NCBI RefSeq assembly: GCF_001514215.1
Contig: NZ_KQ948879.1
Coordinates: 1 to 61,777 of the forward strand
Length of the DNA stretch: 61,777 bases
Reading direction: 5' to 3'
From: Streptomyces bungoensis
GTDB taxonomy: Bacteria; Actinomycetota; Actinomycetes; Streptomycetales; Streptomycetaceae
The notes beneath the pieces are model-generated. The model had not been told where the DNA came from, did not search any database, and saw nothing but the letters and a program-made list of their open reading frames with translations. The translations under genes were made by a program, and so were the position numbers. Numbering within the stretch: position 1 is the first letter of the stretch; each line of letters starts with the position of its first letter. Of this stretch, positions 8,661 to 17,538 are shown piece after piece.

Positions 8661-10079
8661 TCACATGGTCTGCGCGTCCGGTCCGAAGCGGCTGCGGACC
8701 GCCGTCTGCACCTCGTCCTCCTCGGCCGGGTCGGAGGCGAGGCGGCGGAGCCGTTCCACGACGCGGGCGTCACCGGTCTCGGCGTGCCGGGCGGCGAGTT
8801 CGCGGGTGGTCTCCTCGCAGTCCCACAGGCATTCGACGGCGAAGCCGGTGGCGAAGGAGGGGTCGGTGGCGGCCAGGGCGCGGGCGGCGCGGCCGCGGAG
8901 GTGGGAGGAGGCCGTCTCGCGGTAGATGTGGCGCAGCACCGGGGCGGCGCAGGCGATGCCGAGCCGGCCGGTGCCGTCGACGAGGCTCCAGAGGGTGGGC
9001 GCGTCCGGCCCCTCGCCGCGTACGGCCTCGCGCAGGGCGCCGAGGACGAGGTCGCTGTCCTGGGCCCCGCCGCGGCAGGCGAGCACGCGTCCGGCGGCGG
9101 CGCCGAGTGCGTCGGGGCGCTGGGCCCAGCGGCGCGCGCGGTCGACGGCGGCGATGCTGCGCATGCGTTCGAAGGCGTCGACGGCGGCCTCCACCACGGG
9201 CGCCGATCCGTCGGCGACCGCGGCCTCGATCAGGTGCAGGGCGTCGGGGTCGTTGCTGTCGGCGAGGTAGCGCAGCGCCGTGCAGCGCGCGCCGTCGGTG
9301 CCGTTCCCGGCGGCCTGGACGATCTCCGGCCGGTCCTCGGGGCCGGCCACCGCGGCCAGACATCGGGCGGCCGGCACGTGCAGGGCGGCGCCGCGTTCGA
9401 CGCCCTGCTGGGCCCACTCGAGGACGGCGGCCACGCTCCACCCGGGGCGCGGCCCGGTGGGCCGCATCTGGCGCTGCCAGCGGTCGAAACAGCCGGCTTC
9501 CTGGGCGGCACGCACGCGCGTGGCGATCGACTCCCGGGGATCCTCGGCCCACAGCCGCCAGGGCCGCGGCTCGAAGGCGTCGCGCACGGCGGCGGCCAGC
9601 TCGGCCTCGCCCTCCGGGTCGGCGGGGAAGCGGGCCAGGACCGGCGCCGCGAGGGCGCGCAGCGCCGCGTCCTCGTCGCGCAGGGCCAGCTCGTCCAGGG
9701 CCCAGGCCCAGTTGGCGCCCTGTGCGGCGTACCTGCGCAGCAGGGCGAGCGCGTCGCGCCTGCCGTAGGAGGCGAGGTGCCCGAGGACGGCCAGGGCGAG
9801 GCCGGTGCGGGACTCCTCGCCGTCGAGGACGTCCTCCGCGCAGAACAGGTGCGCCTCGATGGCGTCCAGCTCGCCGTTCAGGTCGAGGTAGAGCCGGGCG
9901 TAGTACAGGGAGCGGTTCTCCACCTGCCAGTCGTGACGGGGGTCGCGCAGCACGCAGTGGTCGAGGGCCGCGAGCGCCTCCGCGCGCGGGGCGGTGAGTG
10001 CGTGCAGCGTGCCGTCGCCGCGGCCGCGCTGGAGCAGGCCGAGCAGCGTACCGCTGGGCGCTATGACCGGATCGAACAT
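8661..10079 (-). CDS. HEAT-repeat protein
   Basis: A 472-residue, almost entirely helical protein. From about residue 200 it is built of repeated helical pairs with the A..AL..D..P pattern of HEAT repeats (for example CTALRYLADSNDPDALHLIE and RAARALAATDPSFA). There is no signal peptide or membrane segment. The ATG reading FDPVIAPSG is chosen because a GTGAGG box sits just upstream; an in-frame GTG five codons earlier overlaps that box. No enzyme motif is seen. The likely role is a scaffold or protein-binding surface; the biological process is unknown. It stands apart from the GT genes (188 bp). Confidence 0.75.
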   Translation of the reverse strand: MFDPVIAPSGTLLGLLQRGRGDGTLHALTAPRAEALAALDHCVLRDPRHDWQVENRSLYYARLYLDLNGELDAIEAHLFCAEDVLDGEESRTGLALAVLGHLASYGRRDALALLRRYAAQGANWAWALDELALRDEDAALRALAAPVLARFPADPEGEAELAAAVRDAFEPRPWRLWAEDPRESIATRVRAAQEAGCFDRWQRQMRPTGPRPGWSVAAVLEWAQQGVERGAALHVPAARCLAAVAGPEDRPEIVQAAGNGTDGARCTALRYLADSNDPDALHLIEAAVADGSAPVVEAAVDAFERMRSIAAVDRARRWAQRPDALGAAAGRVLACRGGAQDSDLVLGALREAVRGEGPDAPTLWSLVDGTGRLGIACAAPVLRHIYRETASSHLRGRAARALAATDPSFATGFAVECLWDCEETTRELAARHAETGDARVVERLRRLASDPAEEDEVQTAVRSRFGPDAQTM

Positions 10080-10379
10080 GGGAAACAGCCTCACATCAAG
10101 CGTCGACGCAACCGGGAAACACGCATTACCTGGCCGCGTGACACAACGTCGGAGCGCCCGCCGTCTCTTGCTTGCTGTAGACCATCTCTCTCTGCCTCTC
10201 GTCGGTGGCCCATGCGGACCGCGTCACGGTCCGCGCGGTGCGGCAACACCTGCCCGGCCATCGCGTCCGTGAATCACGTCGTCATGATGACCCGCGCTGT
10301 GTGCTGTCGCGACCGTATTTCCGGCGGCCCCGTACCGCCTCCCCCGTTTTCCGTGCCGTAACTGGTCAGGACATGTCCG
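10080..10379. other. Intergenic stretch without a supported gene
   Basis: About 300 bp between the HEAT and ankyrin genes (both minus strand). It should hold the promoter of the HEAT gene. A 26-codon plus-strand frame with two adjacent cysteines begins at 10284, but no plus-strand gene follows for 700 bp. I see no convincing promoter, hairpin or RNA. Confidence 0.5.
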
Positions 10380-10772
10380 TCAGTGCGCGCCGAACAGTTG
10401 CAGCAGTTCGGCCCGGCCGAACATGCGCGCCGTGTCGACGGCCGAGGGGGTCCCCGCGGCGGGGTCGGCGCCGCCCTCCAGGAGGGCCTTGATGACGTCG
10501 GTCTCCCCCTTGAAGACGGCCCCGGCGAGCGGGGTCTGGCCCCGGTCGTTGACCCGGTCCGCCTCCGCGCCCCGGGCGAGCAGGGCGCGCACCGCGTCGG
10601 CGTGGCCGTGGTACGCGGCGAGCATCACCAGGCAGTCGCCGCGGTCGTTGGTGAGGTTGGCCGGGACGCCCGCGTCGACGTACGCGACCAGCGCCTCGGT
10701 CTGCCCTCGCCGGGCCAGGTCGAAGACCTTGGTGGCCAGCTCCACGACCTCGGGGTCGGGGGCTTCGCTCAT
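10380..10772 (-). CDS. Ankyrin-repeat protein
   Basis: A small 130-residue cytoplasmic protein made mostly of three ankyrin repeats, at about residues 35-120: TNDRGDCLVMLAAYHGHADA, VNDRGQTPLAGAVFKGETDV and a C-terminal half repeat. The start is the ATG reading SEAPDPEVV, eleven bases after GAGAGG. No catalytic motif is present. Ankyrin proteins of this size in Streptomyces often lie next to catalase or redox genes, but nothing of that kind is adjacent here. A protein-protein adaptor role is the most that can be said. Confidence 0.8.
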   Translation of the reverse strand: MSEAPDPEVVELATKVFDLARRGQTEALVAYVDAGVPANLTNDRGDCLVMLAAYHGHADAVRALLARGAEADRVNDRGQTPLAGAVFKGETDVIKALLEGGADPAAGTPSAVDTARMFGRAELLQLFGAH

Positions 10773-10944
10773 CGGCCGGACCGCCTCTCGTTGCAACCGT
10801 TCAGGTGAATCGCAAGGGTACTGGCTCGCGCCTCACATGACCCGAAGTGCCCGAGGTAAAGATCACTGCAGCCCCCGCCGGGCGCAAGCGCCCTCCTCAA
10901 CCGGCCTACCGGTGGCTCCGCCGCCCGAGTGAAAAGGCCCGAGA

Positions 10945-10974
10945 TTCACCCGGTTGCACCTTTTGTCGTATAGA
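10945..10974 (+). promoter_or_regulatory. Possible promoter of the small membrane protein / FtsK-like pair
   Basis: TTCACC and TATAGA are separated by 18 bp, about 65 bases before the 64-residue protein. The -10 match is reasonable and sits in an unusually AT-rich patch; the -35 match is weak. Confidence 0.35.
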
Positions 10975-11037
10975 CACATCCTGTGATTCTGGAAGTACTC
11001 ATGGTGACTGTCCCCTATCGACACCAGGAGACCCCAA

Positions 11038-11232
11038 ATGATCCTCTCCATGTCCGGCGTGGTCCTGCTCGGCACCATCGTCTTCCTCTTCTTCCGCAAG
11101 GACGGGCTCAAGGGCTCGCACGCCTGCGTCTCGGCCCTCTTCGGCTTCTACCTGTCGAGCACGGCGATCGCACCGAGCATCAAGGCCGGAGGCGAGAGTC
11201 TGGCGAGCCTCCTCGGCGGCATCAAATTCTGA
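11038..11232 (+). CDS. Small membrane protein, conserved type
   Basis: A 64-residue protein with two hydrophobic segments (about residues 4-19, ending FLFF, and 30-48) joined by a short basic loop RKDGLKG. The ribosome site CAGGAG lies eight bases before the ATG. It precedes the FtsK-like gene by 40 bp on the same strand and is probably co-transcribed. I recognise no named family. The pairing suggests a membrane partner of the FtsK-like protein, which is inference. Confidence 0.7.
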   Translation: MILSMSGVVLLGTIVFLFFRKDGLKGSHACVSALFGFYLSSTAIAPSIKAGGESLASLLGGIKF

Positions 11233-11272
11233 AGCCGCACCTCCCGCCCGCACGCACCATCAGGAGACAGCA

Positions 11273-12874
11273 GTGGCCCGGCGCCCTCTCCCCCGCATTC
11301 TGAGCAAAGACAGCGCGCAGATCGCCCGGACGCAGATCGCCCGGAGCCGGGAGCTGGCCCGGACGGCGGCCGACAGCGCCACCGACGTCCTCCACCCGCT
11401 GATCACCATCTCGCGCGGTCTGCGCCGGCTGGCCTCGGCCGGGCGGCGCAGGTGGGCCGAGACGCCGAAGGACAAGCGCGGGCCGCTGCTGTTCCTCGCG
11501 GCCTCCGTCGTCCTGGTCGTGGTCCTGGCGCCATACGGCCCGCTGCTCGCCGTCATCACCCTCATGGCGGCGTCCGCCTGGCAGGGCCGCGACCGCACCC
11601 CACCGGCTCCCGAGGGGCCGGACGAGTCGCAGGCCGAGCGGCTCCGGGCGGTGTACGAGGCCCTGGTGCCGCACTTCTCCGTCCCCGAGGACCCGGCACC
11701 GCTCTACACCCACGGCGGGGAGTGGGAGAAGGTGGTCGAGGAGCACGAGTTCGACGACACCGGACGCTTCGGCCACCTCGTGATCCGCTACCCCGCCTAC
11801 TTCCCGGACGGCGAGGCCGTGGCACGCGCGCGGATCGAGCAGCTGCTCACCGCCAAGGCCGGGCGGGGCCGTGAGTACCACTTCGACTGGGACGAGGCGG
11901 GCAACCGGCTGACGGTCACCGTCCTCGCTCCCCTGCCCACGGACATCGCCGCCCAGCGCTTCGTCGCCACGCCGGGCGAGACGGTCCTCGGCTTCACCGA
12001 CCCCGGCGAGGTGCAGCGCACGCTGCCGCTGTCCTACGGGCGGGACCGGCGCGACGTGCCGCCGGTCGTCTGGCGCACCGGCGTCCGCTCCACCGAGCCG
12101 CACCTGCTGGCCATGGGACACCCCGGCAGCGGTACCTCCACACTGCTGCGCTCGATCGCCCTGCAGGCCCTGCAGCACGGCGACGTCCTCATCGTCGACG
12201 GCGGCGGCACCGGCGAGTACGCGTGCCTGACCGGCCGGGACGGCGTGCTGGCCGTGGAGTGCGCGCCGGCCGGGGCGCTGGCCAGCCTCGAGTGGGCCGC
12301 GCAGGAGACCGAGCGGCGGCTCATCGCCGTCAACCGGGCCCGCCAGGCGGGCGACCCGCCGCCCGGCGACACCCGGCGCCCGCTGTGGCTCCTCCTGGAC
12401 CGCCCGACCGTCTTCACCCACCTCGCCGAGGCGGAGCACCGCAAGGACCCGCAGGTGCTGCTGCAGATGCCACTGCGGCACGGGCGCGCGGCGAACGTGA
12501 CCGTCGTCGTGGCGGAGCAGTTCGACAGCGCGGAGACGCTGTGCGAGGCGGTACGGCAGCACACGCGCGCGCGGGTCGTCCTGGGGCCCGCGGCGCCCGA
12601 ACAGGTGGAGGCGGTGCTGGGCCTGCCGCCGCACACGACACCGCCGGCCCAGGTGCCGGCCGGACGGGGGTACGCGCGGCTCGGACACGGCCCCGTGCAC
12701 CGGCTCCAGGTGCCGCGCACCCCGGACCCGTACGACGACGCCACGAGCGAGACGGACCGGGAGGCGGTACTGGCCCTGCTGCCCCCGCGGACGACACCGG
12801 TGGAGGCGATCACCACCGAGCCGGCGGAAACGGCACCACCGACCGCGAAGGCGGTGGCAGCCGAGCATTCCTAG
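11273..12874 (+). CDS. FtsK/SpoIIIE-like protein with degenerate ATPase motifs
   Basis: A 533-residue protein with a basic N-terminus, a membrane hairpin at about residues 70-103, a linker, and a C-terminal region with the layout of an FtsK/SpoIIIE motor. At residues 282-289 the nucleotide loop reads GHPGSGTS: the G-x4-G frame and Ser remain but the Walker A lysine is replaced by Thr. The Walker B strand near 371 reads PLWLLLDR, so Arg follows the Asp instead of Glu. These substitutions argue against normal ATP hydrolysis. The start GTG follows CAGGAGACAGCA. It may be a pseudo-motor or scaffold in the membrane. Which process it serves is not visible. Confidence 0.75.
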   Translation: MARRPLPRILSKDSAQIARTQIARSRELARTAADSATDVLHPLITISRGLRRLASAGRRRWAETPKDKRGPLLFLAASVVLVVVLAPYGPLLAVITLMAASAWQGRDRTPPAPEGPDESQAERLRAVYEALVPHFSVPEDPAPLYTHGGEWEKVVEEHEFDDTGRFGHLVIRYPAYFPDGEAVARARIEQLLTAKAGRGREYHFDWDEAGNRLTVTVLAPLPTDIAAQRFVATPGETVLGFTDPGEVQRTLPLSYGRDRRDVPPVVWRTGVRSTEPHLLAMGHPGSGTSTLLRSIALQALQHGDVLIVDGGGTGEYACLTGRDGVLAVECAPAGALASLEWAAQETERRLIAVNRARQAGDPPPGDTRRPLWLLLDRPTVFTHLAEAEHRKDPQVLLQMPLRHGRAANVTVVVAEQFDSAETLCEAVRQHTRARVVLGPAAPEQVEAVLGLPPHTTPPAQVPAGRGYARLGHGPVHRLQVPRTPDPYDDATSETDREAVLALLPPRTTPVEAITTEPAETAPPTAKAVAAEHS

Positions 12875-12884
12875 CACCGGCGGC

Positions 12885-12945
12885 TGCCCCACCAGGGGCG
12901 CGGGGAACTGCGCGACCAGCCACAACGAACCCGCAGCCGAAGAAA
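12885..12945 (-). repeat. Short interspersed Streptomyces intergenic repeat
   Basis: Between two convergent genes lies a sequence I recognise from many Streptomyces 3' regions. On the minus strand it contains CGGCTGCGGGTTCGTTGTGG followed by CTGGTCGCGCAGTTCCCCGC and GCCCCTGGTGGGGC. It has partial hairpin potential (GCCCC/GGGGC). It is probably a dispersed non-coding repeat, possibly acting as a 3' end or terminator. The copy number in this genome cannot be judged from one window. Confidence 0.6.
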
Positions 12946-12982
12946 CACAGCCGGACCCGAGCCCCGCCCCCGAGGGGACCGC

Positions 12983-14488
12983 TTACGCCACGAACGTGCG
13001 CGGCCCCTCCGCGCCGCCCGTGGCGCCCGTCTCGACCAGGCGGGCCGCTGCCGAGAGGCGGGACGCCGCCTCGTCCGCGACCGCCCCCGCCACCGTGAAG
13101 GGAAGGCGCACGTACCCCTCGAAGGCGCCGTCGACGCCGAAGCGGGGACCGGAGGGCACGCGGACACCGACCCGCTCCCCCGCCTCGGCCAGCCGGGAGC
13201 CGGAGAGGCCGCCCGCGCGGACCCACAGGGTCAGGCCGCCCCGGGGCACCTCGAACTCCCAGCCGGGCAGCTCCCGGCGCACCGCGGCCACCAGCGCGTC
13301 CCGGTTCTCCCGGGCCTGCCTGCGGCGCAGCTCCACGGCCTGCTCCCAGCCGCCGGTGCTGAACAGCCAGTTCACCGCCAGCTGTTCCAGGACGGGGGTG
13401 CCGAGGTCTGCGTACGCGCGCGCGGCGACGAGACTGCGGATGACGTCCGGGGCGGCGCGCACCCAGCCGATGCGCATGCCCGCCCAGAACGCCTTGCTCG
13501 CCGAGCCGACCGTGATGACGGTGGACCCGGCCGGGTCGAACCCGCACACCGGACGGGGCATGCCGGCGTCCCCGAGGGACTCGTCCAGCCACAGCTCGGT
13601 CATCGTCTCGTCGGCGACCAGGACGGTCCCGGCCGAGCGGGCCGCGTCGACGAGCCGGCGCCGCTGGTCCTCGTCGGCGAGCGCGCCGGTCGGGTTGTGG
13701 AAGTCGGCGACGACGTAGGCGAGCCGGGGCGCCGCCTCGCGGAGCACCTGGCGCCAGCGGTCGAGGTCCCAGCCGGAGAGCCCCTCGGCCATCGCGACCG
13801 GCACCAGCCGCGCTCCCGCCTCCCGCATCAGCTGGAGGATGTTGGCGTAGGAGGGCGACTCGACGGCGACGCGTTCGCCGCGGCCCGCGAAGAGGTGGCA
13901 GATCGCGTCCATGGCGCCCATGGCGCCGGTCGTCACCATGATCTGCTCGGGCATCGTGGGGATCCCGCGCGCGGTGTACCGCTCGGCGATCATCGAGCGC
14001 AGGGCGGGCAGGCCCGCGGGGTAGTCGCCGTGCGTGTGGGCGTACGGCGGCAGTTCCTCCAGCGCGCCCTGGACCGCCCGGGTCAGCCAGGGCTCGGGGG
14101 CCGGGAGCGAGGCGCAGCCCAGGTCGATCACCGAGCCGAGGGCCTCGGGCGGCAGCGGCTCCAGGCCGCGCGCGGGCAGCGGGTTGCCCGCCGGTACGGC
14201 CGTCCAGCTGCCCGCGCCGCGCCGGGACTCCAGGAAGCCCTCGGTGCGCAGCGCCTCGTAGGCGGCGGCGACCGTGGTGCGGCTGACGGACAGGGCCAGC
14301 GCCAGCTCGCGTTCCGCGGGCAGGCGCGCGGCCACCGGCACCCGGCCCTCCAGGACCAGCAGCCGGATGCCGTCGGCGAGGGCGCGGTAGGCGGGCGGAC
14401 GGCGCGTGCCGGGTGCCGGGCGCTCCTGCTGGGAGGTGAGCAGCCGGGCGAGCTGCGCGGCCCCCACCGCCGAGGTCCATTGCGCCAT
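12983..14488 (-). CDS. MocR/GntR regulator with aminotransferase domain (YczR-like)
   Basis: A 501-residue PLP-dependent regulator. A winged helix lies at about residues 35-100 (AARLPAERELALALSVSRTT). After a linker, a fold-type I aminotransferase domain carries the PLP-lysine motif SASKAFWAGMRIGW near residue 320 and the DFHNPTG stretch near 260. The ATG reading AQWTSAVG is used; upstream in-frame starts lie in the shared promoter gap. It is divergent from a YczE-like membrane gene. MocR regulators next to yczE-type genes are a recognised group, so control of that gene is the likely role. Confidence 0.88.
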   Translation of the reverse strand: MAQWTSAVGAAQLARLLTSQQERPAPGTRRPPAYRALADGIRLLVLEGRVPVAARLPAERELALALSVSRTTVAAAYEALRTEGFLESRRGAGSWTAVPAGNPLPARGLEPLPPEALGSVIDLGCASLPAPEPWLTRAVQGALEELPPYAHTHGDYPAGLPALRSMIAERYTARGIPTMPEQIMVTTGAMGAMDAICHLFAGRGERVAVESPSYANILQLMREAGARLVPVAMAEGLSGWDLDRWRQVLREAAPRLAYVVADFHNPTGALADEDQRRRLVDAARSAGTVLVADETMTELWLDESLGDAGMPRPVCGFDPAGSTVITVGSASKAFWAGMRIGWVRAAPDVIRSLVAARAYADLGTPVLEQLAVNWLFSTGGWEQAVELRRRQARENRDALVAAVRRELPGWEFEVPRGGLTLWVRAGGLSGSRLAEAGERVGVRVPSGPRFGVDGAFEGYVRLPFTVAGAVADEAASRLSAAARLVETGATGGAEGPRTFVA

Positions 14489-14591
14489 GACGATCAGTCC
14501 ACCTTCCCCGAATTGGCCATGGATGGCGATCCATCCCACGCCACAGAGTGTCACGCGTCAGGCCACCGCCACCACCCAGGGGGGTACGTCC

Positions 14592-15245
14592 GTGTCCACT
14601 CGTGGCCGTCTCGCGAGACGGTTGATCCAGCTGTACGCGGGACTCGCGCTCTACGGCGCGAGTTCCGCACTGCTCGTGGAGGCGCATCTCGGCCTCGAGC
14701 CGTGGAACGTGCTGCACCAGGGGCTCGCGGAACTCACCGGACTGTCGATCGGCACGGTGTCGATCGTCGTGGGGGCGGTGGTGCTGCTGCTGTGGATCCC
14801 GCTGCGCCAGCGGCCCGGGCTCGGCACGGTGTCCAACGTCTTCGTAGTCGGTCTCGCCCTGGACGGCACCCTCGCCCTGGTCCCGGACGCGCACGGCCTC
14901 GCCGTGCGGATCCCGCTGCTGGTGGCGGGCGTCGTGCTGAACGGCGCGGCGACCGGGCTGTACATCGCGGCGGACTTCGGGCCGGGTCCGCGCGACGGGC
15001 TGATGACGGGGCTGCACCGGCGCACCGGCCGCTCGATCCGGCTGATGCGGACGGTGGTCGAGGTCGCGGTGGTGGTCACCGGCTTCGCGCTGGGCGGCAC
15101 CATCGGCGTCGGCACCCTGCTGTACGCGCTGGCCATCGGCCCGGTGGCCCAGCTGTTCCTGCGGGTGTTCGCCGCCCCGGCGGCATCGGAGCGCGGCACG
15201 GTGGTTGCCGCGCCGTCACCGGGGCGGGCGATACTGCGTCCGTGA
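14592..15245 (+). CDS. YczE-family membrane protein
   Basis: An integral membrane protein of 217 residues with five or six hydrophobic segments. Family features are LYAGLALYGASSAL at the first helix, the LGLEPWNVLHQGLAE loop, and GPGPRDGLMTGL near residue 135. The start is GTG, eleven bases after AGGGGGG. It is divergent from the MocR regulator and overlaps the following phosphodiesterase by GTGA. Proteins of this family are suspected transporters; no substrate is established. Confidence 0.85.
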   Translation: MSTRGRLARRLIQLYAGLALYGASSALLVEAHLGLEPWNVLHQGLAELTGLSIGTVSIVVGAVVLLLWIPLRQRPGLGTVSNVFVVGLALDGTLALVPDAHGLAVRIPLLVAGVVLNGAATGLYIAADFGPGPRDGLMTGLHRRTGRSIRLMRTVVEVAVVVTGFALGGTIGVGTLLYALAIGPVAQLFLRVFAAPAASERGTVVAAPSPGRAILRP

Positions 15246-16018
15246 CCACCACGACGCCACCGGCACGCCACCCCTACCTGGACCACCCGGGCCCGATCGC
15301 GTTCGCCCACCGCGGCGGGGCCGCCGACGGGCTGGAGAACACCGTGGGGCAGTTCCGGCGCGCGGTGGAGCTCGGCTACCGGTACATCGAGACCGATGTG
15401 CACGCCACGGCGGACGGCCGGCTCGTCGCCTTCCACGACGCGACCCTGGACCGGGTCACCGACGGGGCCGGCCGGATCGCCGACCTGCCGTGGGCCGAGG
15501 TGCGGCACGCGCGCGTGGGCGGCAGCGAACCGGTGCCGCTCTTCGAGGAGCTGCTGGAGACCTTCCCCGGGGTGCGCTGGAACGTGGACGTCAAGGCGGA
15601 GCCGGCCCTGCGGCCCCTGCTGGAGCTGGTCGAGCGCGCGGGCGCCTGGGACCGGGTGTGCGTGGGCTCGTTCTCCGAGGCGCGGGTGCTGCGGGCGCAG
15701 CGGCTGGCCGGGCCGCGGCTGGCCACCTCGTTCGGCACGCGCGGGGTGATCGGCCTGCGGCTGCGCTCCTGGGGGCTGCCGGCCGCGGTGCGCCGGTCCG
15801 CGGTCGCCGCGCAGGTGCCCGAGGCGCAGTCGGGCATCCCGGTGGTCGATCACCGGTTCGTCCGCGCCGCCCACGCGCGCGGGCTGCAGGTGCACGTGTG
15901 GACCGTCAACGAGCCGGAGCGGATGCACCGGCTCCTGGACCTGGGCGTCGATGGCATCATGACCGATCACATCGACACGCTGCGCAAGGTCATGGAGGAC
16001 CGCGGCGCCTGGGTCTGA
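15242..16018 (+). CDS. Glycerophosphodiester phosphodiesterase
   Basis: A 258-residue GDPD TIM barrel hydrolysing glycerophosphodiesters to glycerol 3-phosphate and an alcohol. The catalytic motif FAHRGGAADGLENT is at residues 21-34, the metal ligands are in YIETDVHATADGRLVAFHD near 48-66, and the barrel closes with WTVNEPERMHRLLDLGVDGI near 220. No signal peptide is seen, so it is cytoplasmic. Coupled to the yczE-like gene by a 4-base overlap. Confidence 0.93.
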   Translation: MTTTTPPARHPYLDHPGPIAFAHRGGAADGLENTVGQFRRAVELGYRYIETDVHATADGRLVAFHDATLDRVTDGAGRIADLPWAEVRHARVGGSEPVPLFEELLETFPGVRWNVDVKAEPALRPLLELVERAGAWDRVCVGSFSEARVLRAQRLAGPRLATSFGTRGVIGLRLRSWGLPAAVRRSAVAAQVPEAQSGIPVVDHRFVRAAHARGLQVHVWTVNEPERMHRLLDLGVDGIMTDHIDTLRKVMEDRGAWV

Positions 16019-16077
16019 GCGCCCGTCGCGCCGGGCCCTGCCTTCGCACGGCACTTCTGCGGGAAGCGAGGGCACGG

Positions 16078-17424
16078 GTGGGCACCGACACCGTGCGGGC
16101 GGGGACGGCCGACGAGGCCGGGGGGCTGCGCCGCGAGCAGCGCGGCTGGTACTTCTACGACTGGGCGTGCTCGGTCTACTCGACGAGCGTGCTGACCGTG
16201 TTCCTGGGCCCCTACCTCACCTCGGTGGCCGAGAACGCGGCGGACGCCGACGGCTATGTGCACCCCCTGGGCCTGCCGGTGCGGGCGGGCTCCTTCTTCG
16301 CCTACTCGGTGTCCCTGTCGGTGATCCTCGCGGTGCTGGTCATGCCCCTGGTGGGCAGTGCCGCCGACCGTACGGGCCGCAAGAAGCCGCTGCTGGGGGC
16401 GGCGGCCTACACGGGGGCGGCCGCGACGGCGGGCATGTTCCTGCTGGACGGCGACCGGTACCTGCTGGGCGGGGCGCTGCTCGTCGTGGCCAACGCGGCG
16501 CAGTCCGTCGCGATGATGCTCTACAACTCCTACCTGCCGCAGATCGCCCCGCCCGAGGAACGCGACGCGGTCTCCTCGCGCGGCTGGGCCTTCGGCTACG
16601 CGGCGGGCTCCCTGGTCCTGGTGGCCGACCTCGTCCTCTACACCGCGCACGGCTCCTTCGGCCTGAGCGAGACGGCCGCGGTCAGGATCTGCCTGGCCTC
16701 CGCCGGGCTGTGGTGGGGCGCCTTCACGCTCGTACCGCTGCGCCGGCTGCGCGACCGTCAGGCGCGCGTGGCGGGCGCCACCGCCCCCGGGCTGCGGCAG
16801 CTGGGCGCCACCGTGCGGGACATGCGGCGGCATCCGCTCACGCTCGCCTTCCTGCTGGCCTACCTGGTCTACAACGACGGCATCCAGACGGTGATCTCCC
16901 AGGCCTCGGTGTACGGCTCCGAGGAGCTGCGGCTCGATCAGTCGACGCTGATCGTCGCGGTGCTGCTGGTGCAGGTGCTGGCCGTGGCGGGCGCGCTGGC
17001 GATGGGGCGCCTGTCGCGTGCCTACGGGGCGAAGCGGACGATCCTCGGCTCGCTGGTGGCCTGGACGCTCACGCTGGCCGCCGGCTACTTCCTGCCCGCC
17101 CGGGCCCCGGTGGGGTTCTTCGTGCTGGCTGGCGGGATCGGCCTGGTCCTCGGCGGCAGCCAGGCGCTGTCCCGGTCGTTGTTCTCCCACCTGGTGCCGC
17201 CGGGCAAGGAGGCGGAGTACTTCTCGGCCTACGAGATGAGCGACCGCGGGATGAGCTGGCTCGGACCGCTGCTGTTCGGCGTGACCTACCAGCTGACCGG
17301 AAGTTATCGGTCGGCGATCGTCTCGCTGGTGGCCTTCTTCGTCGTCGGATTCGCCCTGCTCACGCGGGTTCCGGTACGGCGTGCGATCGCCGCGGCGGGG
17401 AACCCGGTGCCGGAGAGGATCTAA
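16078..17424 (+). CDS. MFS transporter, Atg22/UMF1 type
   Basis: A 448-residue transporter with 12 predicted helices. The N-terminal WYFYDWACSVYSTSVLTVF block, the DRTGRKKPLLG loop after TM2, LYNSYLPQIAPPEERDAVSSRG, and SRSLFSHLVPPGKEAEYFSA near residue 370 mark the Atg22-like (UMF1) subgroup. The GTG reading GTDTVRAG follows GGAAGCGAGGG; an earlier in-frame start lacks a site. Bacterial members are of uncertain substrate, with peptide or amino-acid efflux suggested by the yeast relative. Confidence 0.85.
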   Translation: MGTDTVRAGTADEAGGLRREQRGWYFYDWACSVYSTSVLTVFLGPYLTSVAENAADADGYVHPLGLPVRAGSFFAYSVSLSVILAVLVMPLVGSAADRTGRKKPLLGAAAYTGAAATAGMFLLDGDRYLLGGALLVVANAAQSVAMMLYNSYLPQIAPPEERDAVSSRGWAFGYAAGSLVLVADLVLYTAHGSFGLSETAAVRICLASAGLWWGAFTLVPLRRLRDRQARVAGATAPGLRQLGATVRDMRRHPLTLAFLLAYLVYNDGIQTVISQASVYGSEELRLDQSTLIVAVLLVQVLAVAGALAMGRLSRAYGAKRTILGSLVAWTLTLAAGYFLPARAPVGFFVLAGGIGLVLGGSQALSRSLFSHLVPPGKEAEYFSAYEMSDRGMSWLGPLLFGVTYQLTGSYRSAIVSLVAFFVVGFALLTRVPVRRAIAAAGNPVPERI

Positions 17425-17520
17425 CTGGATTTAGCGCTCAGCACGAAAGGGCGGTAGTGTACGCGTTTGGCCTGCCAGGCGTACCGTTACTGCGCGTCAA
17501 AGATGCCGGAACGCTGGGTG

Positions 17521-17538
17521 ACATCTGTTATCAGATGT
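17521..17538. promoter_or_regulatory. Inverted repeat at the rbpA housekeeping promoter
   Basis: ACATCTG-TTAT-CAGATGT is a 7-bp perfect inverted repeat whose right arm touches the -35 element of the proposed promoter. It could be an operator or only a small hairpin. No regulator can be named. Confidence 0.45.

Noticed and set aside
10284..10361. Short plus-strand frame with two adjacent Cys, resembling a cysteine attenuator leader peptide
   Set aside because: No plus-strand gene follows within 700 bp and the next genes are on the other strand, so it has nothing to control.
12810..15017. 735-codon minus-strand frame across the MocR/YczE region
   Set aside because: Out of frame with the MocR gene and of Arg/Pro-rich shadow composition.
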